From Roseiarcus sp963820095 (GTDB lineage Bacteria; Pseudomonadota; Alphaproteobacteria; Rhizobiales; Beijerinckiaceae), in contig CAWFZA010000020.1 of the NCBI GenBank assembly GCA_963820095.1, forward strand, positions 18,187 to 82,186: DNA of 64,000 nucleotides. The letters run 5' to 3'. The notes under the pieces are model-generated. The model made no database searches, had not been told where the DNA came from, and saw nothing but the letters and a program-made list of their open reading frames with translations. Below, one piece after another: positions 46,167 to 54,711 of the stretch (position 1 is the stretch's first letter; each line of letters starts with the position of its first letter). The position numbers and the translations under genes are program-made.

Positions 46167-46994
46167 CTATTTGTGGCCGATTCCAAAACTTCTTATCTGC
46201 TCCATCAACGTGGTGAGCGTCAGAATCTCCTCAGAAGACAAAACCGTCAAGCCTGGATAATCTCTCATATAAGCAAGCATCGATTGTATTCCTTTAGCAT
46301 AATTTGTAGCATAATTTGTTATTTTGAGTTTGCCGTCAGTCGGAAGTCCATGTTTTTGGAAAGCTGCGGAATATTGCACGAAAACTGATCCAGCCGATAT
46401 TTTAACTACGCGATAAGTAAATGCATATTCTCCTAGCCATCGGTCAATTTTAAAATAATTAGGTGAATCATCCCTCCATTCTATAAATCTGTTTTTGTAA
46501 TCATTGATCAAGCTTGGTGAATCATTTCCTGTCGGTATTATAGCATAAAATCCTTCTGTTGCTCTAGAAAAATCGTCGATTAATAAATTTACAGAATCGG
46601 GACGAATAATCTTTGGAACATATCCCGAGGTCGAAAATATTGAAATATGATTTTCGTCAATAAATGAGCCAGGAACTACTATGTCCGTTTTATTTTCTTC
46701 TGATACTTTGAACCCAAGTCTTAACATTTGCTCAAAGGAAGCTACGCGTTGCTCTGGTTGAGCGACCGGTGCCGATACCGGGATCAAAACGGAGGTTTCT
46801 AAGCTCACTCTCGCGATGTCTGCCAGATTGCTTGCGACACCTTCGTCCTCGGCAACCTTCTTTATTTCAACTGCATCTTTGCGCGCAAACGCGTGCTTGA
46901 ATTGATCTGAAAGCGAATCAAGGCCTCTCTTCACAACTTCTGTCGAACCTGCTTTCAACAGCGCCGCAATCACGATATCTAGTGGATCGACCAT
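46167..46994 (-). CDS. Orphan protein of unknown function in AT-rich DNA beside ssrA
   Basis: 275 residues. The N-terminal about 70 residues (DPLDIVIAALLKAGSTEVVK, then RGLDSLSDQFKHAF) form a helical start like those at the N-terminus of some immune or STAND-associated proteins. The rest (about 90-250) is mixed strand/helix with YVPKIIRPDSVNLLIDDFSR and FYAIIPTGNDSPSLINDYKN, and is not recognised. No signal peptide. Its codon use is far more AT-rich than any neighbour, and it lies just upstream of tmRNA, a common integration target, so horizontal gain is likely. No integrase or partner gene is seen. Confidence 0.65.
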   Translation of the reverse strand: MVDPLDIVIAALLKAGSTEVVKRGLDSLSDQFKHAFARKDAVEIKKVAEDEGVASNLADIARVSLETSVLIPVSAPVAQPEQRVASFEQMLRLGFKVSEENKTDIVVPGSFIDENHISIFSTSGYVPKIIRPDSVNLLIDDFSRATEGFYAIIPTGNDSPSLINDYKNRFIEWRDDSPNYFKIDRWLGEYAFTYRVVKISAGSVFVQYSAAFQKHGLPTDGKLKITNYATNYAKGIQSMLAYMRDYPGLTVLSSEEILTLTTLMEQIRSFGIGHK

Positions 46995-47451
46995 CTTAAT
47001 ACCCCAATAAATAGTTTACTTACCAACCAAAGCAAACTGCTAGGGCGCGCGAGGCCACGAAGCCACAATGAATAAGGCAGGCTGCGCGGCATTAGCAAGA
47101 CAGGCAGTATTGTTGATCAAAAACAGAAATACAAGAGTTCTGCAGGCGCGACGCGGCCGCAATCGATCTGCTTCAGGAACCGAATGCGCGTTGCAGGCCA
47201 ACGAACCGTCGATCAAACTCTGATCCATATGCGCCAGCGTTATATATGGAGCCATGTCTGGTCCAAACTTGTCGGTGGCTCGTAGGCGCGGGCGTGGATC
47301 GTTGTCTGCTGCCTCCAAAATCCGTCGGCGCGACGAGGCCTAGAGAGCCGATGGGAAGCGGCGGCCGGGCTGTCCCGGCGGAAAGCGCGACGCAAAACCG
47401 TCATTGTTCTCCGACATGCTCGGCAGCCTCGACGAACCGGGGGAGGCGCAC
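46995..47451. other. Intergenic region, AT-rich to GC-rich transition
   Basis: About 457 bases. The left part continues the AT-rich composition; from about 47240 it becomes GC-rich. This probably holds the promoter of the orphan gene and marks the edge of acquired DNA. No gene, tRNA or direct repeat of ssrA was recognised. Confidence 0.4.
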
Positions 47452-47964
47452 TTGGCGACAAAATCCGACTTTACTGCGGATGAATGGAAGCTCCTCCTGC
47501 AAAGTCCGCTGATCGCCGGCGTCGCCGTCTCGGCCGCCGAGCCGAGCGGCCTCATCGGCATGATGAGGGAAAGCATGGCGAGCGCGCGGGCCCTCATCCA
47601 GGCCACAACCGATCCGAACGCCGATGCGCTGGTCAAGGCGGTCGCCAGCGAGTTTGAGACGTCGGAAGGGCGCGGCCTCGCGCAGGAGGGCGTGAAAGCG
47701 GCGATTTCTGGCGCAAAGACCCCCGCCGAAATCGTCTCGAAGGCGCTCGACGCCTTGAAGGCCGCCGCTTCCGTGCTGGATGCAAAAGGCGGCGCGGACG
47801 CCATGCCATTCAAGACCTGGCTTGCCGGAGTCGCCAAGTCGGTCGCCGAGGCCGCGCCGGAAGGCGGCTTTCTTGGCTTCGGCGGGACGCAGGTCAGCGA
47901 GACGGAAAAGGCGACGGTCGCTCAGATCGCCGCGGCGCTTGGCGTGCCCGCGCCGGCGGTGTAG
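47452..47964 (+). CDS. Conserved-type hypothetical protein
   Basis: 170 residues, mostly helical: SDFTADEWKLLLQSPLIAGV, AVSAAEPSGLIGMMRESMA, ALVKAVASEFETSEGRGLAQ, then AAISGAKTPAEIVSKALDAL and a C-terminus with SETEKATVAQIAAALGV. The Asp/Glu-Trp start followed by four helices resembles a TerB-like fold, but this is not certain. The TTG at 47452 is chosen because GGGGGAGG lies five bases upstream; in-frame ATG 47416 lacks such a site. Confidence 0.65.
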   Translation: MATKSDFTADEWKLLLQSPLIAGVAVSAAEPSGLIGMMRESMASARALIQATTDPNADALVKAVASEFETSEGRGLAQEGVKAAISGAKTPAEIVSKALDALKAAASVLDAKGGADAMPFKTWLAGVAKSVAEAAPEGGFLGFGGTQVSETEKATVAQIAAALGVPAPAV

Positions 47965-48059
47965 GCCGCCTTAGGCGTTGGCTGAGTGGTGACCCGGCTC
48001 GGAACTTCTTCCGAGCTTCCGCGCTTTCTTAAGAGCGCCTTTAGCGGGGAGGTTGAAAC

Positions 48060-48272
48060 ATGGCGGGACCAGATCCTGACAAGCCGGCCGGCGAGGACTT
48101 TTCCAAGTCGCTGAAGCAATTGGAGGAGGAGTCGAGCGAGCTCAAGGCCAAGATCGAGCAAGAAAGACGGGCCCACGACATGCCCATCAACTCGAAGCTT
48201 GGCGATCCCAAATGGGAGGAGAAGGCCAAGGACGGTCGCTTCGATCGGCCTGAGGAGGAGGACGAGGAATAG
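48060..48272 (+). CDS. Small charged hypothetical protein
   Basis: 70 residues, very rich in Lys, Glu and Asp, with a coiled-coil segment SLKQLEEESSELKAKIEQER and an acidic end. The ATG has GGGGAGG upstream. Upstream GGAAC (47999-48003) followed after 16 bases by CGCT is a weak EcfG-like match. No function is proposed. Confidence 0.6.
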   Translation: MAGPDPDKPAGEDFSKSLKQLEEESSELKAKIEQERRAHDMPINSKLGDPKWEEKAKDGRFDRPEEEDEE

Positions 48273-48711
48273 GCCCGCGCGAGGCGCGGCCTCGACACCG
48301 GCCACATTCCGCCGATGCACTGTTTGCGAAAACCGGGGGACCAATGCGCCGCCTTCGGGGGGTCGGACCAGTAAGGTCAGGCCGCCAGCAAGGTTAGGAA
48401 AAACAATCGCTTCCTGGAATCCGAAATCTGGGGTAGAATGGGTCTCAGATGAAGGAGGCCAGAAACATCGCGCTCGGGATCGGGCGGAAGCGGGACGAGG
48501 AATGACACCCGCGCATGGCGCGGCGGGGCGGAGGGCCAAGAAATTTTTTTTATTTTTTCGCCCGCAACCCTTTGAAAAGCCCCGAATCCACCAAAGAAAA
48601 CCAAGCAAATAAAAGCAAATAAAAGCTTTTTTATTTGGTTTTATTTGGACAAATTTGTAATGGGCTATGCGTAAACCGCAGATTGCCCGCCGCCGAGGCC
48701 ACCCGCGGCGC
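48273..48711. other. Convergent intergenic region with AT-rich tail
   Basis: About 440 bases between two converging genes. The left part is GC-rich and unremarkable; the right part (about 48538-48660) is very AT-rich with oligo-T tracts and a long hairpin listed separately. Confidence 0.4.
48598..48651. repeat. AT-rich hairpin with 10-base tandem repeat, possible bidirectional terminator
   Basis: The 10-mer aagcaaataa occurs twice in tandem (48603-48622) and then begins again. The block pairs with ttttatttggttttatttgg (about 48631-48650), giving a hairpin of about 20 imperfect pairs around agctt. It lies between the ends of two converging genes and has A/T tracts on both sides, as expected for a bidirectional terminator. 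Confidence 0.45.
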
Positions 48712-50500
48712 TCAACGCGACGGCGGGTCCCCGACAGGCTCGGTTGGAGCCTCGCCGATCGCGCGGATGGTCGGCTGAGCCCATGGGCCGGCGATCTCGA
48801 CGGTCAGATGGGCCGCGTCCTGGGACTCCTCGCCGGCCGCATCCGTCTGGACCGCCTTGAGATGCAAAGCCCAACTTCGGTCAACGAGATCGATGAGCCC
48901 GCTCAGTTCCGCGGTCACGCCATGACTGGTCATCACGGCGCGTCCGACCTGGGCGCGGCCGCCTTCCAGCGCCAGCGAAGCGTCGACCTTGTCGAACGCG
49001 GTTCCCCCGGCGCGCAGGTCTCGCTCCACGTCGATCGGGCGGCGACGGCTGCGGCGCAGCGCCTCCTCCAGGTTCACGCCCAGAATGGAGCCGTCGGTCG
49101 CTTCCAGCGAAGCCGTTCCGGCGAGGCTCCCCACCATGGCCGCCGGCGAGGCGCCGGAGGCCTCAAGGGCGAATTGCGCCCGGCCGTTCCCCGTCATCAC
49201 CGGCTCGCCGAAGTCGGCGATCGCCGCGCCAAGGTCGCCGCCGGCGAACTCGCCACGCGCCCTTGCCTTGAGGTCCTGCCCGGCGTAGCCCGCATCCACT
49301 TCGCCCTGGAGGCGGCCGCCGTAGGCCGTAGCCTCGATCAGAGTCATCGTCAGCTTCCCGTCCGCGACGATTACGGACGCCGCCGCGTCGGCGACCGGCA
49401 AGCCGTAGACGTCGAGATGCGCCGCGGACAAACGCAGGTCGAGGTCGAAGGCCAGCGGCGGCGAGACCGCGAAGGGCGTCGTGCTCCATCCGCCCGTCGG
49501 GTCGAAGACGCGTTCCGGCGGTCCCAGAAGCGGCTTGAGCGCCAGGGTTTCGGCAGCGAGCGTGCCGGAGACCACTGGACGGCCGTTGGCGTTGCTGATC
49601 GCGAGCGCGCCTTCCAGCGTCTGACCGGCGCTGGTCAGCGTCGCGTCACCTAGGGTCAAGGAGTCCGGCGCTCCCTTGACCTTCGCGGTGATGGCGATGT
49701 CGTTGGCGGCGAAAGCGGGGGGCGCCGGAGTGTCGAGAAAGGTAGCCAGGGCCGCGATCGACGGGATGGAAGCGGTCAAATCGCCCCCGGCGCTAAACTC
49801 GTCGCCAAGCGCGAGCAGGCCGCGGAACGCCAGCTTGGCCAATGGCGAATCGAGCGCGAATACGACCGGACTCGGCGCGCCCTTGGCGGCGCTCTCAGGA
49901 TCGTTGAGCGCGCCGGCGACCGTAATCGGCGTATTCCGCCACGTGGCGGACAGGCTGAAGCGCAGTTGATCGCCGATCGTCAGTCCATCGAAGCGGCCGT
50001 GAACATTGTCGATCGTCGTGTCGACGCCGCGCTTCGCGCTGATCACGCGTAAGGAGCCCGTCCGATAGCCTTAAGCTGGCCAAAGGCGCGAGCGCGCTCC
50101 TGGCGACGGTCGCAGGCCCCGCCGATCCGCCCGTTCCGGCAAACGGAGGTCGGTCGAGATCGACGGTAACCGTCGGGCTCACAAGAATGACCCCCGTGGG
50201 GATCAGACGTCCGAGCAGGAGGTCGATCAGCGACAGGTTCAGGCGCGCCACTGGCGCCGAGAGAAGGTTGACGCCATAGGCGTCGTCCAGCCGGGCGTTC
50301 GCGACGCGCACGCTCGGCCACGGCAGGGCGGAGAAAGACGCCGTCGAGGGAATGGCCCAATGGAGGCGCGGAGAAGCGCCGAACGCGGCATTGAGACTGT
50401 CGCCGACCTTGGCGGCGGACAACCGCCAGGGCATGAATCCGCACGCGGCCAGCGCGACGATCAAAGCGAGGGCTAGGCCCGCCGTCACGCCCCGGCGCAT
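48712..50500 (-). CDS. AsmA family protein, one frame break
   Basis: About 595 residues. An N-terminal membrane anchor (GVTAGLALALIVALAACGFM) precedes a long beta-rich body as in AsmA/YhdP/TamB-type proteins, which bridge the envelope and carry phospholipids. The typical C-terminal AsmA region is FDLDLRLSAAHLDVYGLPVA and KARARGEFAGGDLGAAIADF with ALEASGASPAAMVGSLAGTA. Two frames join near 50046 with one extra base. The C-terminus is Pro-rich. Isolated gene, no partner. Confidence 0.82.
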
Positions 50501-50787
50501 GCTCCCAATCGTCTCCCTGCAAGCCCCGATCTACGGGAACGTCCCCAACTCATAGCTCCAACCGGCCGGCAACGCGACAGCAGTTCGTGATTCTGGTTCG
50601 CTGTTCCCGGTGGAGCGTCAGGGGGTGGCGCGAAACTCATTCACAAATCGGTGACGGCCGGCGCTTTGTGGTCGAAATACGGCCTCTCGCGGGCGGATCC
50701 CGTTGGAAATCACGAGCACGCCATTAATTCGCTATTAAGCCCTTTCACTCACCCTCATCTTAGCAGGGCGTTGCCCTGAGCTTACGA

Positions 50788-51033
50788 GTGGCGGAGTTCA
50801 ATCACCTCATGGGCGACGAGCGTTTTCAGTTTATCCCCGACGCGGGCGCCGAACGTAGGGCCAGCAGCGTTCTTGCCCGCATCTATCGCGATATTGGTCT
50901 AGCCGCGGTCGCCGATGCTTTGAGTGTGCCGGCGGAAGGCTTTGAGCCGGAGATGATCGAATCGCTTGAGCGAGGCGAGTTCTATCTGCTTCCGCCGACC
51001 GGCGAGCGTCCGATCGCCGGATCCCGCGCGTAA
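50788..51033 (+). CDS. Small hypothetical protein
   Basis: 81 residues from a GTG at 50788, or 74 from ATG 50809. The middle SSVLARIYRDIGLAAVADAL is amphipathic helical, followed by SVPAEGFEPEMIESLERGEF. No family recognised. It has no signal peptide. The 287 bases upstream contain no other gene. Confidence 0.5.
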   Translation: MAEFNHLMGDERFQFIPDAGAERRASSVLARIYRDIGLAAVADALSVPAEGFEPEMIESLERGEFYLLPPTGERPIAGSRA

Positions 51034-51063
51034 AGCGCCGAGTGACGGCCCACTCGCGTCAGC

Positions 51064-51669
51064 CTATTCGAACAGAATTGGCGCGATCGAGGCGACCAGC
51101 AACGCCGCCATCGTCCAATTGAAAGGCCGGATCACCCGCGGATCCTTGAGTAGGCGGCTGAGCGAAGCGCCGAACAGCAACCAGACGCCGCTGCACGGGA
51201 TCGCGATCAAGGCGCAGAGCGCGGCGATGAAAAAGACGCTGCTCGTGTAGCCGTCGACGACGCCGGCATAAGCCGCGAGCGCGCTTAACGCCATAACCCA
51301 AGCCTTGGGATTGATCCACTGAAAGCCGGCCGCGGCGAGAAACCCGATTGGACGTCCGCGGGCCTCAACCTCGCTCGGAGGCTTGGCAAGCGCGATTTTG
51401 AGCGCCAGCCAGACCATGTAGATCGAGCCCGCGACCCTCATAATCGGCAGGATTTGCGGAAAGCGCTGGAACAGGATGTCGAGCCCAAGGCCGACGAGCG
51501 CGATCATGAGCCCAAAGCCTAAGATTACGCCGGCCAGATGCGGCAGGGTGCGTCCGAAGCCATATTTCACGCCCGATGTCATCAACATCAGGTTGTTCGG
51601 GCCGGGCGTCACCCCGGCAACCAAAGCGAACGTGGCCAACGCCCAAAGGACTTCGGGATGAATATTCAG
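51064..51669 (-). CDS. LysE family translocator
   Basis: About 201 residues, inner-membrane exporter of the LysE/RhtB family. The family signature VTPGPNNLMLMTSGVKYGFG lies about 20 residues from the start. The segment GFQWINPKAWVMALSALAAY follows in the middle, and at least five hydrophobic helices are visible. No ATG or GTG precedes the first helix in frame. The likely start is CTG at 51667-51669 (reading NIHPEVLW...), which has GGAG eight bases upstream; a base change from ATG is possible. The exported compound is unknown. The TetR gene 51 bases away on the same strand may regulate it. Confidence 0.85.
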   Translation of the reverse strand: MNIHPEVLWALATFALVAGVTPGPNNLMLMTSGVKYGFGRTLPHLAGVILGFGLMIALVGLGLDILFQRFPQILPIMRVAGSIYMVWLALKIALAKPPSEVEARGRPIGFLAAAGFQWINPKAWVMALSALAAYAGVVDGYTSSVFFIAALCALIAIPCSGVWLLFGASLSRLLKDPRVIRPFNWTMAALLVASIAPILFE

Positions 51670-51720
51670 CGCTTAATCTCCGCCAAAACCGCGCTCCGCG
51701 CTCAGAGCGCGGTCACGTCC

Positions 51721-52432
51721 TCATCGCCGGGATCGCTGCTTGCGCGGCGGGCGGCTCCCGCCTCGCCGCGCCCTGCGGCCGACGTCGAAGGCCGCTTTCG
51801 CCATCGCGCCAAACGGAGTCGCCAGCGCGCTCACCCGGTCGAGCCCGGCGACGGCCCGCTCGCCCCGCGTCAGCACGCGGTCCAATTCGGCCATCGTCTT
51901 GGAGAGCGTGGGTTCGTCATCGTCGAGCCAAACTCTGAAGCAGCCGCGCCCAAGCGAGCGCCAGGCCCTGAAGCTTGATGGCGCCCGATGCGCCCTCCGC
52001 TTCGATCCCGGCCGCTTCGAGCATGAAGCGCATCGAGGATAAGGTGACCTGGTTCATCGCCAATGCCGCGGCGGGCTCGCGCCGGAGCCATGAGATGACT
52101 TCGCGCAAGCCTTCGCGATAGGGAGCCATCGCCTCCAGACGGCGCATCAGGACGTCGAACAGCCGCTCGCGCGAATTTTCTTCGGAAATACCCGCGTCGT
52201 CCTGCGCGAGCACAATGCGGTCGATGCGGCGCGTGAAACCGGCGAGCACGGCCCCTTTGGAAGGAAAGGCGTCCCGGAAGTCGGCTAGAGAGACGCCGGC
52301 AGCCTTACAAATGTCGCGCACGGAAATGTCCTCGAAGCGACGCTCTGCGGCGAGCTCCATCAATGCGTCGACGATTTTGCCGCGGGTGTCGGTCGAGGCG
52401 GGTCGGATCTCGCTTTTCGGTGTCGTCGCCAT
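51721..52432 (-). CDS. TetR family transcriptional regulator, one frame break
   Basis: About 236 residues. The N-terminal helix-turn-helix is GKIVDALMELAAERRFEDIS, then VRDICKAAGVSLADFRDAFP, followed by SKGAVLAGFTRRID. The first frame stops after LLQSLARR at about 51917; removing one base near 51930 continues as WLDDDEPTLSKTMAELDRVL and ends in a basic tail at 51721. The C-terminal ligand domain is therefore complete. It is upstream of the LysE gene on the same strand. Confidence 0.8.
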
Positions 52433-52993
52433 GGCGCTCCTCCGTGCTCATGCGCCGTCAATGTAAGCGCTTAGCCGTCCGCCGCCAAGGAAACTTGCTT
52501 CACCTCCAGCGACCCGGCGAGGCCGCGGATCGTGGGGCGAGCGAGGCTCGATTACCGCCCAAAGCCTCGGGCTCCCTGGCAAAGCCGCTCTCGTCTTGAG
52601 AGAATCGAGTTATTTCAAGTTGTTAGGAAACGCGCCGGAGCCACACATCATCTTTTGGCTGCTGGGCTCCGGTGGGTTGCCGGGTCGCCCCGGACCCGAT
52701 GCGGGGGAATGCCTGGGGGTCATGGCGGCCAAGAGCGAGGATTCGGGCTTAGGAAGGCGTTCCAACAGGGATCGCGCTCAAGCGACGCCGCCGTTACAGC
52801 TGGCCGCGAAACCGACAGGCGAGCGGAGTGACACGCGGGGCGCAATCGAGGCGGCGCGCCAAGCCGCCAACCCGCGCCTGTGGCGCGCCATTCGCGTCAC
52901 CATGAATGAAAACGTCATGCCGCGGCGGCCGCTCTTTTCATGGCCCGCTCTTTTCATGGCGGGTTGGCGTTGGCGGACCCTACGCAAAGCGGC
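52433..52993. other. Intergenic region, nothing recognised
   Basis: About 560 bases between the TetR start and the proC end. Short frames lack coding character. It contains a 16-base tandem duplication listed separately. Confidence 0.35.
52929..52960. repeat. Perfect 16-base tandem duplication
   Basis: ccgctcttttcatggc occurs twice back to back (52929-52944 and 52945-52960). It is a simple slippage-type duplication in non-coding DNA just downstream of proC. Confidence 0.7.
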
Positions 52994-53806
52994 TTAGCCC
53001 GCCATCTCCGCGGCGCGGGCGCGGGCCGCGGCCGTTGCTCGGATCATGAGATCGTCGAGGGCGCCCGCGCCTTGAAGCACCCCGAGGGCGGCGGCGGTCG
53101 TCCCGCCGGGAGAGGTGACGTTCTGGCGCAATGTCGCGGGCGAGGTCAAGCTTTCGCGGCGCATGAGCTCCCCCGCGCCTTCGACCGTGCCCCTCGCCAG
53201 CTTCATCGACAGGTCCGGCGAAAACCCAAGTCTTTCCGCCGCCGCCGCAAGCGCCTCGGTCAGGGCAAATACATAGGCGGGTCCCGACCCGGAGATCGCC
53301 GTCACCGCGTCGATCGCCTCCTCATCATCCAGCCAGAAGAACGCTCCGACCGCCCCGAGGAGGCGCTCGCACCAGCCCCGTTGATCCGCATCGACCTGCG
53401 GGTTGGCGAAGGCCCCGGTGACGCCCCGGCCAATGGCGGCGGGCGTGTTGGGCATCGCTCGCACAATGGCGCGCGCCTGGGGAAGGCGCGCGAGAAGATT
53501 GGCGATGGTCTTGCCCGCAATGATGGAGAGAACAAGCGTTCGCCCGCCGGCAAGCGCGGCGATCTGCGGGGCGACCTGATCGAGGCTCTGCGGTTTGACG
53601 GCGAGCACCAACATGTCAGGCGGGGTCGTGGTTCTAGGATTAAGGACGATGCCCTGTTCGGAAAGCGAGGTCATTTCCTCGGACGGATTGGGCTCTAGAA
53701 TGGTCAGTGAGGACGGGCGGAGTCCGGCCGCAAGCCAGCCCCGGGCCATTGCCCCTCCCATCTTGCCCGCCCCAACCAGGACGAGGCGCGCAGGCCATTC
53801 GGTCAT
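52994..53806 (-). CDS. proC: Pyrroline-5-carboxylate reductase ProC
   Basis: 270 residues. Last step of proline biosynthesis, NAD(P)H-dependent. Rossmann motif LVLVGAGKMGGAMARGWLAA (about 8-27), VLAVKPQSLDQV, RAMPNTPAAIGRG, and the C-terminal signature AISGSGPAYVFALTEALAAA and TSPGGTTAAALGVLQGAGAL. The ATG at 53806 follows AGGAAGGG. The length is normal. Confidence 0.95.
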   Translation of the reverse strand: MTEWPARLVLVGAGKMGGAMARGWLAAGLRPSSLTILEPNPSEEMTSLSEQGIVLNPRTTTPPDMLVLAVKPQSLDQVAPQIAALAGGRTLVLSIIAGKTIANLLARLPQARAIVRAMPNTPAAIGRGVTGAFANPQVDADQRGWCERLLGAVGAFFWLDDEEAIDAVTAISGSGPAYVFALTEALAAAAERLGFSPDLSMKLARGTVEGAGELMRRESLTSPATLRQNVTSPGGTTAAALGVLQGAGALDDLMIRATAAARARAAEMAG

Positions 53807-54085
53807 TTGTCCCTTCCTTAGGGTTATCAAAGTAGCGGGAACTTTTATTCCATTGTCGCATTTTTGCCTCGGTCGGTAGTTTTCGGCAAACGACGACACA
53901 ACTATCGCTTGGAACTCAACCGGCAGCTTTCGCTAATAGGGTTTATGGCGAAACCTGGACGGGGGACCACCCAGGCCGCCCTCGCGGTTTTGTGAATAGC
54001 GCCCAGGCTTACGCTTGGTAACTTTCGTGAAACTGTCGCGTTTTATGGTAAGGAAATCCTTAGCAATCGGGTTGGTGGGGCAGCG

Positions 54086-54709
54086 ATGAAAGCGAATGTG
54101 GTCGTTGTGGGGCTGGTGCTGGGCCTGGCGGCGCTGGTGAGCGGCTGTACGCCCGTCATTCAATCTGGGCTCCCCGATCCACAGCTCACCGCGCGCGACA
54201 AGCAGATGATGGCGCTTGCGGAACCTGACGAGTGGAAAATCCCCACCCGCCGGAGCATCGTCCAGTACCAAACTCCCGAGAAGCCGGGCACCATCATCGT
54301 CGATACGAACAACAATTATCTTTATTACATTCTGCCTCACGGCCAGGCGGTCCAATACCGCATCGCAAGCGGCGCCGAATATATGGGATGGACGGGCCGC
54401 GCCGAAGTCGGAGCGATGAAAGAATGGCCGACTTGGATGCCGACGGCCTCGATCATGGAGCGCTGGCCGCAGTTCCAGGTCTATAAGCAGCATGGCCCCC
54501 TCGAAGGCCGGTGGGACAACCCGCTCGGCGCTCGCGCGCTCTATCTCTTCCAGAATAACCGTGACACCCTGATCCGCATCCACGGCACGAACGAGCCGTC
54601 GGAAATCGGGGGGCACGTGTCCTCAGGCTGCATCCGCATGCGCGACATGGATGCAATCGACCTCTATGGCCGGGTGCATGTCGGCACTCCAGTGGTGGTG
54701 ATCAGCTAG
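54086..54709 (+). CDS. L,D-transpeptidase lipoprotein (YkuD/ErfK)
   Basis: 207 residues. A lipoprotein signal with lipobox LVSGC (Cys 21) anchors it in the envelope. The YkuD domain carries TIIVDTNNNYLYYILPHGQA, PLGARALYLF, and the catalytic IHGTNEPSEIGGHVSSGCIR with His and Cys. It forms 3-3 peptidoglycan cross-links or attaches proteins to peptidoglycan. It converges with amn with only two bases between stops. Confidence 0.9.
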   Translation: MKANVVVVGLVLGLAALVSGCTPVIQSGLPDPQLTARDKQMMALAEPDEWKIPTRRSIVQYQTPEKPGTIIVDTNNNYLYYILPHGQAVQYRIASGAEYMGWTGRAEVGAMKEWPTWMPTASIMERWPQFQVYKQHGPLEGRWDNPLGARALYLFQNNRDTLIRIHGTNEPSEIGGHVSSGCIRMRDMDAIDLYGRVHVGTPVVVIS

Positions 54710-54711
54710 CC

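Noticed and set aside
52596..52997. Possible 133-residue gene upstream of proC
   Set aside because: Codon pattern and content look non-coding, and it includes the tandem duplication.
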